In this document: positions 7,640 through 21,246 of the stretch, piece after piece
Layout of the letters: the number at the start of each line of letters is the position of its first letter
Position numbering within the stretch: position 1 is the stretch's first letter
Source of the DNA: Telluria mixta
GTDB taxonomy: Bacteria; Pseudomonadota; Gammaproteobacteria; Burkholderiales; Burkholderiaceae_D
NCBI RefSeq assembly: GCF_029223865.1
Contig: NZ_CP119520.1
Span: 3,596,001 to 3,660,000, forward strand
DNA length: 64,000 nt
Direction of reading: 5' to 3'
The notes under the pieces: generated by a model
What the model was told of the DNA's origin: nothing
Seen by the model: only the letters and a program-made list of their open reading frames with translations
Databases searched by the model: none
Translations under genes and position numbers: made by a program

Positions 7640-9298
7640 ATGTTGTCGAACCCCGCAGCAAAATATCGCCGTTTCCCGACCGTCCCCACCACGTCCCGTG
7701 CCTGGCCGGACCGCACTATCGAACACCCGCCCATCTGGATGAGCACCGACCTGCGCGACGGAAACCAGGCCCTGATCGAGCCGATGAGCGTGGAGCGCAA
7801 GCTGCGCATGTTCGAGCAGCTCGTACGGATCGGCTTCAAGGAAATCGAAGTGGCATTCCCGTCCGCGTCGCAGACCGATTTCGATTTCGTGCGCAAGCTG
7901 ATCGAGGAAGACCGCATTCCGGACGACGTGACGATCGAAGTGCTGACCCAGTCGCGCGAGGACCTGATCCGCCGCACCGTGGATTCGCTGGAAGGCGCGC
8001 GGCGCGCCATCGTCCACCTCTACAATCCGATCGCGCCGGCCTTCCGCCGCATCGTGTTCGGCGCGACCCGCGCGGACGTCAAGCAGATCGCGTTGAACGG
8101 CACCCGCCTGATCAAGGAATTGACCGACGTGCGGCCCGGCACCGAATGGGTGTTCGAGTACTCGCCGGAGACGTTCAGCATGACGGAGCTGGATTTCGCG
8201 AAGGAGGTGTGCGATGCCGTCTCGGCGGTCTGGCAGCCGACGCCGGAGCGCAGGATGATCGTCAACCTGCCGTCGACGGTCGAGTGCAGCACGCCGAACG
8301 TATATGCCGACCAGATCGAATGGATGCACCGCCATCTGGAGCGCCGCGATGCCATCGTCCTGTCGGTGCATCCGCATAACGACCGCGGCACGGCCGTCGC
8401 GTCGGCGGAACTGGCGGTGATGGCGGGCGCCGACCGCGTCGAGGGCTGCCTGTTCGGGAACGGCGAACGCACCGGCAACGTGGACATCGTCACCCTGGCG
8501 CTGAACCTGTACACGCAGGGCATTCACCCGGGACTCGATTTTTCCGACATCGATGCGGTGCGCCAGTGCGTGGAGGACTGCAACCAGCTGCCCGTCCACC
8601 CGCGCCATCCGTATGCGGGCGACCTCGTGTTCACGGCGTTCTCCGGCTCGCACCAGGATGCGATCAGGAAAGGCTTCGCGCAGCAGCAGGCGGACGCGAT
8701 CTGGGAAGTGCCATACCTGCCCATCGATCCCGCGGACCTGGGACGCAACTACGATGCCGTGATCCGCGTGAACAGCCAGTCGGGGAAGGGTGGTATCGCG
8801 TACCTGCTCGAGCAGGAATACGGTTATGTGTTGCCGCGCCGGCTGCAGATCGAATTCAGCCGCGCCGTGCAGCACGCGACCGACAGCAGCGGACGCGAAG
8901 TCGGCGCCGCCGACATCCACGCGATCTTCCGCAGGGAGTACCTGGAGCCGGGCCGCCATGTCTATCGCGGTCACGCCATGTCGAATGAAGGAGGACAGGG
9001 CACGCGGCTGGAGGTGGACATCGAGATCGACGGCGTGCGCACGACCCGCCACGGCATCGGCAACGGCCCGATCGACGCGTTTGTGAATGCATTGGGTCTC
9101 GACGTCAAGGTGATGGATTACCAGGAGCACGCGCTCGGCCGCGGTGCCGATGCGCAGGCGGCGTGCTACGTCGAGCTGCGCGTCGGCAGCGGCGGTTCGC
9201 TGTTCGGCGCGGGGGTGGACGGCAGCATCATGACCGCGTCGTTCCGGGCGATCCTCAGCGGGATCGACCGTCACTTCGCGGCCATGCAAGCGGCTTAA
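7640..9298 (+). CDS. leuA: 2-isopropylmalate synthase (type 2, yeast-like LeuA)
   Basis: A 552-residue enzyme that condenses acetyl-CoA with 2-oxoisovalerate to start leucine biosynthesis. The TIM-barrel signature [11 protein letters not shown] is near residue 35, the metal-binding [11 protein letters not shown] is in the second half of the barrel, and [17 protein letters not shown] follows. The C-terminal LeuA dimer/feedback domain begins near 440 and includes [17 protein letters not shown] and the end of the chain [21 protein letters not shown]. The N-terminal block AKYRRFP and the length mark the type-2 form found in fungi, actinobacteria and many Burkholderiales. AAAGGAG precedes the ATG. 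Expression is probably attenuated through leuL. Its stop codon overlaps that of the convergent chemoreceptor by a few bases. Confidence 0.95.
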   Translation: MLSNPAAKYRRFPTVPTTSRAWPDRTIEHPPIWMSTDLRDGNQALIEPMSVERKLRMFEQLVRIGFKEIEVAFPSASQTDFDFVRKLIEEDRIPDDVTIEVLTQSREDLIRRTVDSLEGARRAIVHLYNPIAPAFRRIVFGATRADVKQIALNGTRLIKELTDVRPGTEWVFEYSPETFSMTELDFAKEVCDAVSAVWQPTPERRMIVNLPSTVECSTPNVYADQIEWMHRHLERRDAIVLSVHPHNDRGTAVASAELAVMAGADRVEGCLFGNGERTGNVDIVTLALNLYTQGIHPGLDFSDIDAVRQCVEDCNQLPVHPRHPYAGDLVFTAFSGSHQDAIRKGFAQQQADAIWEVPYLPIDPADLGRNYDAVIRVNSQSGKGGIAYLLEQEYGYVLPRRLQIEFSRAVQHATDSSGREVGAADIHAIFRREYLEPGRHVYRGHAMSNEGGQGTRLEVDIEIDGVRTTRHGIGNGPIDAFVNALGLDVKVMDYQEHALGRGADAQAACYVELRVGSGGSLFGAGVDGSIMTASFRAILSGIDRHFAAMQAA

Positions 9299-10974
9299 AA
9301 CTCTTCCCAGTCCCCGGCGGCGACCGGCTCCGCGCGCTTGACGGCACGCTTTGGCGCGGGGACCGGTGCCGTGACACGGGGCAGGGCGGGGCGTGCAGCA
9401 GGTTTGGTCGCGAGGCTGAACCCGCGCTCGACCTTGAACACGCCGACCACCTCGGCCAGCGTCGCGGCCTGCTCCTGCATCGACGCCGCGGCAGCCGCCG
9501 CTTCCTCGACGAGCGCCGCATTCTGCTGGGTCACCTGGTCCATCTGCCCGATGGCCTGGTTGACCTGCTCGATGCCGCCCGTCTGTTCCTGGGTGGCGCT
9601 CGTGATCTCGCCCATGATGTCGGTCACGCGGCGGATGCTGTCGACGACTTGCCCCATCGTCGTGCCGGCCTGGTCGACGAGCTTCGTGCCCGCGTCCACG
9701 TTGGCCGTCGACGCGGCGATCAGGTCCTTGATCTCCTTGGCCGCGGCGGCCGAGCGCTGCGCGAGGCTGCGCACTTCCGAGGCCACGACCGCGAAGCCGC
9801 GGCCCTGTTCGCCGGCGCGCGCCGCTTCCACGGCCGCGTTCAGCGCGAGGATGTTGGTCTGGAAGGCGATGCCGTCGATGACGCCGATGATGTCGGCGAT
9901 GCGGCTGGCCGACGCATTGATCGCGCCCATCGTCGTGACGACTTCGCCGACCACGGCGCCGCCCTGCGTGGCGATTGCCGACGCCGCGATGGCAAGCTGG
10001 TTGGCCTGGCGTGCGTTGTCCGCGTTCTGGCGCACGGTCGTCGTCAGTTCTTCCATCGACGCGGCCGTCTCTTCCAGTGCGCCGGCCTGCTGCTCCGTGC
10101 GGGCCGAGAGGTCCAGGTTGCCGGCGCTGATCTCGCGCGAGGCCGTCGCGATGGTGTCGGTCCCGCCACGCACCTGGCTGACGATGCCCACCAGGCTGTC
10201 GTTCATGTGGCGCAGGGCGCGCAGCAGGGCGCCCGTCTCGTCCTGCGTATGGGCTTCGATCGTATGTGTCAGGTCGCCGGCGGCCACCGTCTCGGCCACC
10301 GCCACGGCGGCGCGGATCGGCAGCACGATGCCGCGCGTGAGCAGCCACGACACGATGGCGCCCAGCGCCAGCGCGCAGCTGCTGAAGATGACGATCAGCC
10401 GGGTGCTGAGGGTCGCGTTGGCGTCGATCGCGGCGGCGGTGGCGTCCATGCTGGCGCGCTGCATCGCGACCAGGTTCTGCAGCAGGCCCTGGTATTTCTG
10501 GGCGGCCGGGGTGAACTGCTGGTCGAGGATGCGCGCCGCTTCGTCCGCGTTGCCGTCGGCCTTGGCCTTGACGGCGCCGTCGCGCGAGGCGCTATACGCC
10601 TTGCGCTGTTCGAGGATCTGCGCGAACAGGTCATGTTCCGGACCGCTGGCCGCGATCAGCGGTTCGATCTGCTTGAGCAGCTCGGCGGCGCGCTTCACCG
10701 AGGCGGCCGAGTCTTCCTTGAAGTAGGGGCCGAGCGACGGGTCGGTGCTCTTGACGATGGCGGCGGTGCGGCGGATCGATGCGTAGTTCAGGCTGTACCA
10801 GTCCGTGATTAGGCGTTCCTTCGTGAGCGGCACGGCCATCATGGCCTTGGTCGAGTCGGCGACTTCTGTGAGGCGCCACGCGCCGACCGCGGCGATGGCC
10901 ACCGTCATCGCGAGGATGAGGGCGAAGCCCAGGCCGAGGCGTCGGCCGATCTTCATGTTTGCAATGAGTCCCAT
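9295..10974 (-). CDS. Methyl-accepting chemotaxis protein with C-terminal pentapeptide
   Basis: A 559-residue transmembrane chemoreceptor. One membrane helix spans about 12-32, a periplasmic four-helix-bundle ligand domain follows, a second helix lies near 190-210 ([20 protein letters not shown]), then HAMP and the long cytoplasmic coiled coil. The signalling tip is [20 protein letters not shown], the usual CheA/CheW contact. The chain ends in DWEEF, resembling the CheR/CheB-tethering pentapeptide. I chose the ATG at 10974 because AAGGA lies 8 bases upstream and the paralogue at 13012-14706 starts with the same MGxxANM; an in-frame ATG 17 codons upstream lacks support. The stop overlaps the leuA stop. 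The ligand is unknown. Confidence 0.93.
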   Translation of the reverse strand: MGLIANMKIGRRLGLGFALILAMTVAIAAVGAWRLTEVADSTKAMMAVPLTKERLITDWYSLNYASIRRTAAIVKSTDPSLGPYFKEDSAASVKRAAELLKQIEPLIAASGPEHDLFAQILEQRKAYSASRDGAVKAKADGNADEAARILDQQFTPAAQKYQGLLQNLVAMQRASMDATAAAIDANATLSTRLIVIFSSCALALGAIVSWLLTRGIVLPIRAAVAVAETVAAGDLTHTIEAHTQDETGALLRALRHMNDSLVGIVSQVRGGTDTIATASREISAGNLDLSARTEQQAGALEETAASMEELTTTVRQNADNARQANQLAIAASAIATQGGAVVGEVVTTMGAINASASRIADIIGVIDGIAFQTNILALNAAVEAARAGEQGRGFAVVASEVRSLAQRSAAAAKEIKDLIAASTANVDAGTKLVDQAGTTMGQVVDSIRRVTDIMGEITSATQEQTGGIEQVNQAIGQMDQVTQQNAALVEEAAAAAASMQEQAATLAEVVGVFKVERGFSLATKPAARPALPRVTAPVPAPKRAVKRAEPVAAGDWEEF

Positions 10975-11145
10975 CGTTATTCCTTGTGAAACGAAGGCGC
11001 GTATTGTACGCATCATATTTTCCACTTGGAATAAATAAATTCTGTAAAGAAACTTTTACGCAACACTCCACTACGTAGTTTCCACAAGTCTCCTACGGGA
11101 ATTGTAAAACGATCCATTGTCGCATTTGGACGCATCTGTTAGCGT

Positions 11146-11181
11146 AAAAAAGGGTGGCGGGATCGTCCACCCGTTTTTTTT
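11146..11181 (+). terminator. Intrinsic terminator in the divergent region before the M20 gene
   Basis: A run of As is followed by GGGTGG (11152-11157), a 9-base loop, CCACCC (11167-11172), G, and eight Ts (11174-11181). This is a strong rho-independent terminator shape and could also work on the other strand. It ends only 14 bases before the ATG of the M20 gene at 11196. The two flanking genes diverge, so it does not close either coding transcript. Confidence 0.75.
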
Positions 11182-11195
11182 GTCCACGGATACCC

Positions 11196-12521
11196 ATGAA
11201 ATCTTCCCGCATTCTCCGCACTACCCTGTTCCTGGCGGGCGTCATCGGCACCCATGTCGCCGGCGCCGCGGCGCTGCCCGCGCCGTTCGTCGAACAGCTG
11301 AACGCCAGCTACCCGGCCATCGAAACGCTGTACCAGGACCTGCACCGCAACCCCGAGCTCGGGTTCAACGAGCACCAGACCGCGGCCAAGCTGGCCGAGC
11401 GCGCCAAGGCGCTGGGCTTCGACGTCACGACCGGCGTCGGCGGCACCGGTGTCGTCGCGATCCTGCGCAACGGCCCCGGCCCGACCGTGATGCTGCGCAC
11501 CGAACTGGACGCGCTGCCGGTCCAGGAAAAAACGAGCCTGCCGTTCGCCAGCAAGGTCACGACGAAGAACGCCGCCGGCGACACCATCTCCGTGATGCAC
11601 GCCTGCGGCCACGACCTGCACATGTCGGCGTGGTACGGCACGGCGAAGCTGATGGCCGAGAACCGCAAGGCCTGGAGCGGCACCTTGATGCTGGTCGGCC
11701 AGCCGTCCGAGGAACCGGTGAACGGCGCCAGCGCGATGCTGAAGGATGGCCTGTTCACGCGCTTCCCGAAGCCGGATTACGCGCTGTCGTTCCATGACGA
11801 CGCGTCCATGCCGTCCGGTACGATCATGTACCACGCGGGGCCGTTCCGCGCGTCGTCCGACGTCGTCAGCATCACCGTGTTCGGCCAGGGCGGCCACGGC
11901 GCCGTGCCGCACGAGGCGCGCGACCCGATCGTGATGGCGTCGCGCATCGTGCTGGCGCTGCAGACGCTCGTCTCGCGCGAGAACAACCCGATCGACCCGG
12001 TCGTGATCACCGTGGGCAGCATCCACGGCGGCACGCAGGCGAACATCATCCCCGACCAGGTGACCCTGCAACTGTCCGTCCGCACGTTCAAGCCGGAAGT
12101 GCGCAAGCGCGTGCTGGCCAGCATCGCGCGCGAAGCGAAGGGCGAAGCCATCGCAGCGGGCGCGCCGAAGGAACCGCTGGTGGAAGTGAAGCCGGGTACG
12201 GATTCGGTGTACAACGATCCGGACACGCTGGCCCGCATGGTGAAGGCCGCGCAGGGCGCGGTGGGCCCCGAGTTCGTGAAGGAGATGCCGCCGAAGATGA
12301 CGTCGGAGGACTTTTCGCAGTATGGCCAGCAGCCGGGCGTGAAGGCGATCCTGCTGCACGTGGGTGCCGTCGATGCGGCCCGCCTGGATGCCGCGAAGAA
12401 GGCCGGCCAACCGCTGCCGGGTACGCACTCGCCGCAATGGGCGCCGGACTTCAAGCCGACGGTCGTCAACACCATCAAGGCCGAGACGGCGATTTTGCTC
12501 GACCTGATGCCGAAGAAGTAA
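11196..12521 (+). CDS. Exported M20-family amidohydrolase/peptidase
   Basis: A 441-residue M20D hydrolase with a signal peptide at about 1-23 (basic start KSSR, hydrophobic LFLAGVIGT, cleavage after AGAA). Metal ligands are visible in HACGHD (Cys-Gly-His-Asp type), EEP, and the later SFHDD and TSEDFS segments. The family includes IAA-amino acid hydrolase, hippuricase and N-acyl-amino-acid deacylases, so it probably cleaves an amide bond in an N-acylated amino acid in the periplasm. The start was moved to the ATG at 11196, since the longer frame from 11154 runs across a terminator hairpin and lacks a signal peptide. The ribosome binding site is weak. It ends flush with the convergent PRC-barrel gene. 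Confidence 0.9.
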   Translation: MKSSRILRTTLFLAGVIGTHVAGAAALPAPFVEQLNASYPAIETLYQDLHRNPELGFNEHQTAAKLAERAKALGFDVTTGVGGTGVVAILRNGPGPTVMLRTELDALPVQEKTSLPFASKVTTKNAAGDTISVMHACGHDLHMSAWYGTAKLMAENRKAWSGTLMLVGQPSEEPVNGASAMLKDGLFTRFPKPDYALSFHDDASMPSGTIMYHAGPFRASSDVVSITVFGQGGHGAVPHEARDPIVMASRIVLALQTLVSRENNPIDPVVITVGSIHGGTQANIIPDQVTLQLSVRTFKPEVRKRVLASIAREAKGEAIAAGAPKEPLVEVKPGTDSVYNDPDTLARMVKAAQGAVGPEFVKEMPPKMTSEDFSQYGQQPGVKAILLHVGAVDAARLDAAKKAGQPLPGTHSPQWAPDFKPTVVNTIKAETAILLDLMPKK

Positions 12522-12923
12522 TCAGGCCGGCGAGGTGCCGTAATACGCGTGCACCTCGCCCATCCAGCGCGTATCGGCCATGTCCGGCCAGTGGTCGGTA
12601 TCGAAGCCGGGCGCGCCGGCGATGCGTTCCTTGGGGACGTCCATCGTGAAGCGCTTGTGCTGCGGGTCCAGGGTCAGCGCCTGCCAGGGCACGGCGAAGA
12701 GTTTTTCGCCCAGCCCGAGGAAGCGGCTGGACGACATCACGGCGTAGACGATGGCACCCGTGCGCATGTCCACCATGAATTCCTTGATGACGCCCAGGTG
12801 CTCGTTCTGCAGGTTGTGGACGTGGTCGCCGATCAGGGTGTTCGCGCCCATCAGTTCCGGGCCCGGTCCCTTGCCGTGCTTGTTCTTGTACATGCCGTAG
12901 TCGTCGCGTTCCTCGTAGGACAT
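12522..12923 (-). CDS. PRC-barrel domain protein
   Basis: A 133-residue soluble protein with a PRC-barrel at about 20-95: the strand pattern GDHVHNLQNEHLGVIKEFMVD followed by GAIVYAVMSSS and KLFAVPWQAL is typical. The C-terminal 35 residues are rich in Asp, Trp and His. PRC-barrels occur in photosynthetic reaction-centre H subunits and in RimM; free-standing ones are often stress-related and of unknown function. A good ribosome binding site, GAGGAGACGG, precedes the ATG. It sits between the M20 gene (convergent, no gap) and the second chemoreceptor, with no obvious functional link. Confidence 0.85.
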   Translation of the reverse strand: MSYEERDDYGMYKNKHGKGPGPELMGANTLIGDHVHNLQNEHLGVIKEFMVDMRTGAIVYAVMSSSRFLGLGEKLFAVPWQALTLDPQHKRFTMDVPKERIAGAPGFDTDHWPDMADTRWMGEVHAYYGTSPA

Positions 12924-13011
12924 TTTCCGTCTCCTCGCCTCATTTCAGTCCGGAAGCAGAAGAATAACCCGAGTCCGGCGCGCCGGCTCGGGCGCGCACG
13001 CCCGGACGCGA

Positions 13012-14706
13012 TCAGAACGTTTCCCACTCCTCCGTCGGGGCCGCTGCGGCCGCCTTGGCTTTCTGTGCCGGCTTCCTGACGCTGGTCTTCACGGGCACGA
13101 CGGCGCGCACTTGCGTGCTGACTGGTGCAGGCGCCGCCTTCGGTGCCGTCATGGCGTTCCCATCGATGTGGAACAGCGCGACCACTTCGGCCAGCTTGTC
13201 GGCCTGGTCGCGCAGCGCGGTGGCGGCCGCCGCCGATTCCTCGACGAGGGCGGCATTGTGCTGCGTGGACGAATCCATGTCGGCGATGGCCTTGTTGACC
13301 TGTTCGATGCCGGTGCTCTGCTCGCCGCTGGCGCTGGCGATCTCGGCCACGATGTCGCTCACCTTGCGGATGCTGTCGACCACTTCGCTCATCGTCATGC
13401 CGGCCTGGTCGACCAGCTTCGTGCCGTCCTCGACCTTGCTGACGGAATCGACGATCAGGGCCTTGATCTCTTTCGCCGCGGCGGCCGAGCGCTGGGCCAG
13501 CGTGCGCACCTCGCCCGCCACGACGGCGAAGCCGCGGCCCTGTTCGCCGGCGCGCGCCGCTTCGACGGCCGCGTTCAGCGCGAGGATGTTGGTCTGGAAC
13601 GCGATGCCGTCGATGACGCTGATGATGTCCACGATCTTCTTGGACGAATCGTTGATCGCGCCCATGGTCTGCACGACCTGGTCGACGACGGCGCCGCCTT
13701 GCGTGGCGATTTCCGATGCGGCGATGGACAGCTGGCTCGCCTGGCGCGCGTTGTCGGCGTTCTGGCGCACGGTGCCCGTCAGTTCTTCGACGGTGCTGGC
13801 CGTCGTGCCGAGCGAGCCGGCCTGCTGTTCGGTGCGCGAGGACAGGTCCATGTTGCCGGCCGAGATTTCCGCCGACGCGGTGGCGATGGTATCGGTGCCG
13901 CTGCGCACCTGGGCGACGATGGCGACGAGGCCGTCGTTCATGTGGCGCAGCGCGCGCAGCAGGGCGCCCGTTTCGCAGGTGCCGCTCGCGTCGATGTGCT
14001 GGGTGAGGTCGCCGCCGGCCACTTTTTCGGCCACGTCCACGGCCTGGCGGATCGGACGGACGATGGCGTTCGCCAGCACCCAGGCGCAGACGGCGCCGAA
14101 CAGCACGGCCAGGCCGGCCACGATCATGATCGCACGCGCGCTGTTGCGGCTGGCGTTGTCGATGTCCTTCGCGATGGCGTCGATGTGTGCCTGCTGCATC
14201 TTGACGAGTTCAGCCTGCTTGCCTTCGTAGGCTTCCGACGTCGGCATGTATTCCTGGGTCAGGATGCGTTCAGCCGCTTCGGTGTCGCCGCCGGCCTTGG
14301 CCTTGATGGCGCGTTCCTTGGCCGACGTATAGGCCTTGCGCAGTTCCGTGATGCGGGTGAACAGCGCGCGTTCCTCGTCGCCGTCGAGCAGCGCTTCGAT
14401 CTGCTTGAGCAGTTCGGTCGAGCGGGCGGCGGTCTTGACGCCGTCGGCCTTGAAGAATTCGACGAGGCTGGGGTCCGAGCTCTTGACGATGGCGGCGGTG
14501 CGGCGCACGGCGGCGAACGTCTGCATGTGCCATTCCTCCATCATGCGCTCCTTGGCCAGCGGCACGGCCATCATCGCGCGCGTGGAATCCGCGATCGTAT
14601 TCAGGCGCCAGACGGCGGCGGCCGCGATGACGAGGGTCAGGCCCAGCACGAGGGCGAAGCCCACGGCGAGACGTTTCGCGATGTTCATGTTGGCGAGAAA
14701 GCCCAT
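13012..14706 (-). CDS. Methyl-accepting chemotaxis protein ending in EWETF
   Basis: A 564-residue chemoreceptor paralogous to the one at 9295-10974 across its whole length, including the start MGFLANMNI. Membrane helices lie near 12-32 and 190-212, with a four-helix-bundle ligand domain between them, followed by HAMP and a methylation/signalling coiled coil with the tip [20 protein letters not shown]. The linker before the C-terminus is rich in Ala, Lys and Pro, and the last residues EEWETF match the NWETF-type tether for CheR and CheB closely. AAGGA lies 8-9 bases before the start. The two receptors share the cytoplasmic part but differ in the ligand region, suggesting duplication followed by sensory divergence. 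Confidence 0.94.
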   Translation of the reverse strand: MGFLANMNIAKRLAVGFALVLGLTLVIAAAAVWRLNTIADSTRAMMAVPLAKERMMEEWHMQTFAAVRRTAAIVKSSDPSLVEFFKADGVKTAARSTELLKQIEALLDGDEERALFTRITELRKAYTSAKERAIKAKAGGDTEAAERILTQEYMPTSEAYEGKQAELVKMQQAHIDAIAKDIDNASRNSARAIMIVAGLAVLFGAVCAWVLANAIVRPIRQAVDVAEKVAGGDLTQHIDASGTCETGALLRALRHMNDGLVAIVAQVRSGTDTIATASAEISAGNMDLSSRTEQQAGSLGTTASTVEELTGTVRQNADNARQASQLSIAASEIATQGGAVVDQVVQTMGAINDSSKKIVDIISVIDGIAFQTNILALNAAVEAARAGEQGRGFAVVAGEVRTLAQRSAAAAKEIKALIVDSVSKVEDGTKLVDQAGMTMSEVVDSIRKVSDIVAEIASASGEQSTGIEQVNKAIADMDSSTQHNAALVEESAAAATALRDQADKLAEVVALFHIDGNAMTAPKAAPAPVSTQVRAVVPVKTSVRKPAQKAKAAAAAPTEEWETF

Positions 14707-14912
14707 ATGATTCTTCCTTACTCCAAGCGTGATTGTTATATGGAACGCGGTAACAAACGGTTCCTGGCACGATTCTACGTATGGGAAGAAAATTTTTGTT
14801 GCCTTATGGAACTCTGCGCCCGAAAAGTGTGCATATGAGCACCATAATGTTGCCGTCAGGTGACACGTTCATGCATGCAGGTTAAGAGGCGTGGTGAGGT
14901 TGATAACGCGCG

Positions 14913-15956
14913 TCAAGGCCCCGCCTTGTAGAGGCGCTCGATGCGCTCGGCGGTGTCCGGGTGCGTGGACAAATAGGCCATCGAACGCCTGAGCCAGCGA
15001 GGGACGTCGCCTTCGCCCGGGTGCTGGCGTTCCAGCGCTTCCAGGATATCCGCGAGGTCGTCCGGCTCTCGGCCGTTGCGGCGCAGGACGTCGATCGCGT
15101 AATCGTCGGCTTCCAGCTCCATCGCGCGCGAATACTGCATCTGCGTCAGCACGGCGGGCAGACCGGCGGCGACCGCGCTGAAGTCGCCGAACAGCGTGGC
15201 CGACAGGGCGGCCGTCAGCGACGATCCCGTCATCGCGCGCGTGGCGTGGCGCCGTTCGATGTGGCCCACTTCGTGGCCGATCACGCCCAGCAGCTCGGCC
15301 TGGCCAATGTCGTCGAGTTCGTTGCGCTTGTCCAGCGCGAGGCGCACCATCTTGTCGGTGACGATGATCGTGCCGTCCGGCAGCGCAAGCGCATTGGCGC
15401 CCAGCGCATCGGACGAGCGCACGAGCAGGCGCACGGGCACGCGCGGATGGGCGGGGAGGGCACGCGGCAGCAGCGCCTCGACGTCGGCGATGCGGTCGTC
15501 CGAGAGGCGCGACGGCGCCAGCATGCCCTGCGCTTCCAGTCCTGCCAGCGCGGCGCGGCCGAGCTTGATGTCGACCGAGGCCGGCAGGCGCGCGGCGATG
15601 AATCCTGCGGCGGCCGGCACACCCCACACGAAGCCGGCGCCGAGCAGCGCCAGCAGCAGGACGAGGGCGGCCAGGGCGGCGGGCCAGCGCGCCTGCCAGC
15701 GCTCGACGGCGCTCTTGCGGTAGCCGAGCGCGGCCAGCAGCGCCTGGCGTCCGGGCCCATACGGCACCTCGCAGGTGGCGTCGCCGAGGCGCAGCACCAG
15801 CGGCGCCTGTTCGAACGGTTCGGCCAGCGCGACATCCGTCAACGGATAGCTGCGCGCGAATCCCGGCGCATCGACGTGCAGGTGGTCGTTGCGCACGTCC
15901 AGCCCCACCGGTTGCAGGCGGGCGTCGTGGCCATCGAAAAAGTGTGCGGTGATCAT
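14913..15956 (-). CDS. Membrane-anchored M48 metallopeptidase
   Basis: A 347-residue M48 zinc protease. An N-terminal domain of about 85 residues, with repeated beta-strand pattern, precedes a membrane segment near 92-115 (AALAALVLLLALLGAGFVWG). The catalytic domain has HEVGHIERRH near 222-231 and the third zinc ligand in ELEADDYA near 276. The STHPDTAERI ending is also typical of the Oma1/LoiP-like M48 group, suggesting envelope protein quality control. GGAG lies 8 bases before the ATG. It follows the YjgN-like gene by 10 bases on the same strand and is probably co-transcribed; the pair recurs in related genomes as far as I recall. Confidence 0.9.
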   Translation of the reverse strand: MITAHFFDGHDARLQPVGLDVRNDHLHVDAPGFARSYPLTDVALAEPFEQAPLVLRLGDATCEVPYGPGRQALLAALGYRKSAVERWQARWPAALAALVLLLALLGAGFVWGVPAAAGFIAARLPASVDIKLGRAALAGLEAQGMLAPSRLSDDRIADVEALLPRALPAHPRVPVRLLVRSSDALGANALALPDGTIIVTDKMVRLALDKRNELDDIGQAELLGVIGHEVGHIERRHATRAMTGSSLTAALSATLFGDFSAVAAGLPAVLTQMQYSRAMELEADDYAIDVLRRNGREPDDLADILEALERQHPGEGDVPRWLRRSMAYLSTHPDTAERIERLYKAGP

Positions 15957-15966
15957 GTTCGGCTCC

Positions 15967-17085
15967 TTACCACGACAGGTCGACGCCGAGGAAGTCGGCG
16001 ATGCCGTCGCCGGCCGCCGCCGCGGGTGGACGCCGCGCCGCCAGCACGGCCTGCTCGAAGCCGTCCGGCGCGTCGATGGTGATGTGGGCCACGCGATATT
16101 TCCACGTGCGCACGGCGGCGAACGGGCGGAACAGGCCGAAGGTCAGCAAGGTCAGCAGCACATTGACCGTCTGCAGGCGCAGATAGGGCCATACCCGCAT
16201 CGCGCACGTGATGCGCACGCCGGGGAAGGACGTCGCCGACCAGGCCAGGTTGTTCATGCGTACGAGGATGTACGGACCCATCAGCAGCACGTACAGATAC
16301 ATGGCCACGACGGCGAGGATGGCCGGGAGGAAGGCCGCGAACGCCGCCGTCGACTTCTGCCCGCGCGCCAGGAACACCGAGAGACCGAAGGCCAGGCCGA
16401 CGACCACCATCAGGCCGAGGCCGATCAGGAACGCGCGCACGTAGGGCTTGGCCAGGCTCGCCGTGTCGAGCGTGAACGTGGCGTTCTGGTCGCCCGCCAT
16501 CAGGTGTTTGTGCTGGTAGGCCTTCATTGCACCATGCATCAGCGGCCAGCACAGGTACAGCAGGAAGATGATGCCGACGAGGGGACTTCCCGGCATCAGG
16601 GCGACGAGGGCGCCGGGCAGCACGAAGATCGCCACCGGCACGACGTACACGATATAGGCTTCCTTGATACCGCCCGCGAAGCCGAACGGCAGGCCGCGGT
16701 AGACCGTGTTCGACAGGCGGAAGCGCAGCGCCGACCGCATCATGAAGGGCAGGCCGGCCAGCAGCAGCGCGACGGTGACGACGCCCACCTTCAGCGAAAA
16801 GCCGAACGCGTAGTGATAGGTGGCCAGCAGGGTCACGGCGAGGATGCGTCCGCGCAGGATCGCCTTCGGGTCGCCGCGGAAGTCGAAGCTCGCGCCGGCG
16901 AGCTGGGTGTTCCGGTAAAAATACTGCAGCCGGCGTGTCTTGGCCCAGGCCGAGTAGATGCCCAGCGTGGCCACCGTCAGCAGCAGGTTGACGATCCAGA
17001 TGCGGAAGTATTCGGCGCCGCTGCCGGAGAACGACAGGCCATGCGAAGTCTGCTCATCGAAAGGACCGTCGTCAGGTAAGTGCAT
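15967..17085 (-). CDS. YjgN-like (DUF898) multipass membrane protein
   Basis: A protein of 372 residues with repeated hydrophobic segments, consistent with about 7-8 membrane helices. The family signature is visible twice: YFRIWIVNLLLTVATLGIYSAWAK near the start and LQTVNVLLTLLTFGLFRPFAA near the end, giving a two-repeat architecture. The function is unknown. Possible starts are ATG at 17139, 17103 or 17085. I chose 17085 because AAGAA lies about 9 bases upstream and the conserved part begins shortly after; none is strong. The C-terminal tail after about 345 is Ala/Pro-rich and soluble. It leads a two-gene unit with the M48 protease and diverges from pyrG. Confidence 0.82.
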   Translation of the reverse strand: MHLPDDGPFDEQTSHGLSFSGSGAEYFRIWIVNLLLTVATLGIYSAWAKTRRLQYFYRNTQLAGASFDFRGDPKAILRGRILAVTLLATYHYAFGFSLKVGVVTVALLLAGLPFMMRSALRFRLSNTVYRGLPFGFAGGIKEAYIVYVVPVAIFVLPGALVALMPGSPLVGIIFLLYLCWPLMHGAMKAYQHKHLMAGDQNATFTLDTASLAKPYVRAFLIGLGLMVVVGLAFGLSVFLARGQKSTAAFAAFLPAILAVVAMYLYVLLMGPYILVRMNNLAWSATSFPGVRITCAMRVWPYLRLQTVNVLLTLLTFGLFRPFAAVRTWKYRVAHITIDAPDGFEQAVLAARRPPAAAAGDGIADFLGVDLSW

Positions 17086-17100
17086 GGCCGATTTTCTTGA

Positions 17101-19769
<2,669 letters not shown>

Positions 19770-19887
19770 TATGTGGGGCGGCGCGAGAATTACCCGTTGA
19801 GCGCTGCCCGGACTGATCAAGCAGCGGCGCGCCATGCGGCTCGGCGCCCGTTTCTCGCTTTGGCTTTTTTTACTTTCTGGAGATTGA

Positions 19888-21180
<1,293 letters not shown>

Positions 21181-21192
21181 TGCTGTAGTATG

Positions 21193-21221
21193 GACACGGG
21201 TTCGTTCGCCGGGCCCGTGTC
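21193..21221 (+). other. Stem-loop between eno and ftsB
   Basis: GACACGGG (21193-21200) and CCCGTGTC (21214-21221) form a perfect 8-bp stem with a 13-base loop, 12 bases after the eno stop. There is no T-run behind it, so it is more likely an mRNA-stabilising or processing hairpin than a terminator. It would let abundant eno mRNA be separated from ftsB. Confidence 0.55.
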
Positions 21222-21246
21222 GTTATCCCGCCAGCCGTATTCATCC

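Noticed and set aside
7469..10348. Minus-strand 959-codon ORF over leuA and the chemoreceptor
   Set aside because: Frame artefact; leuA and the chemoreceptor have full motifs in other frames.
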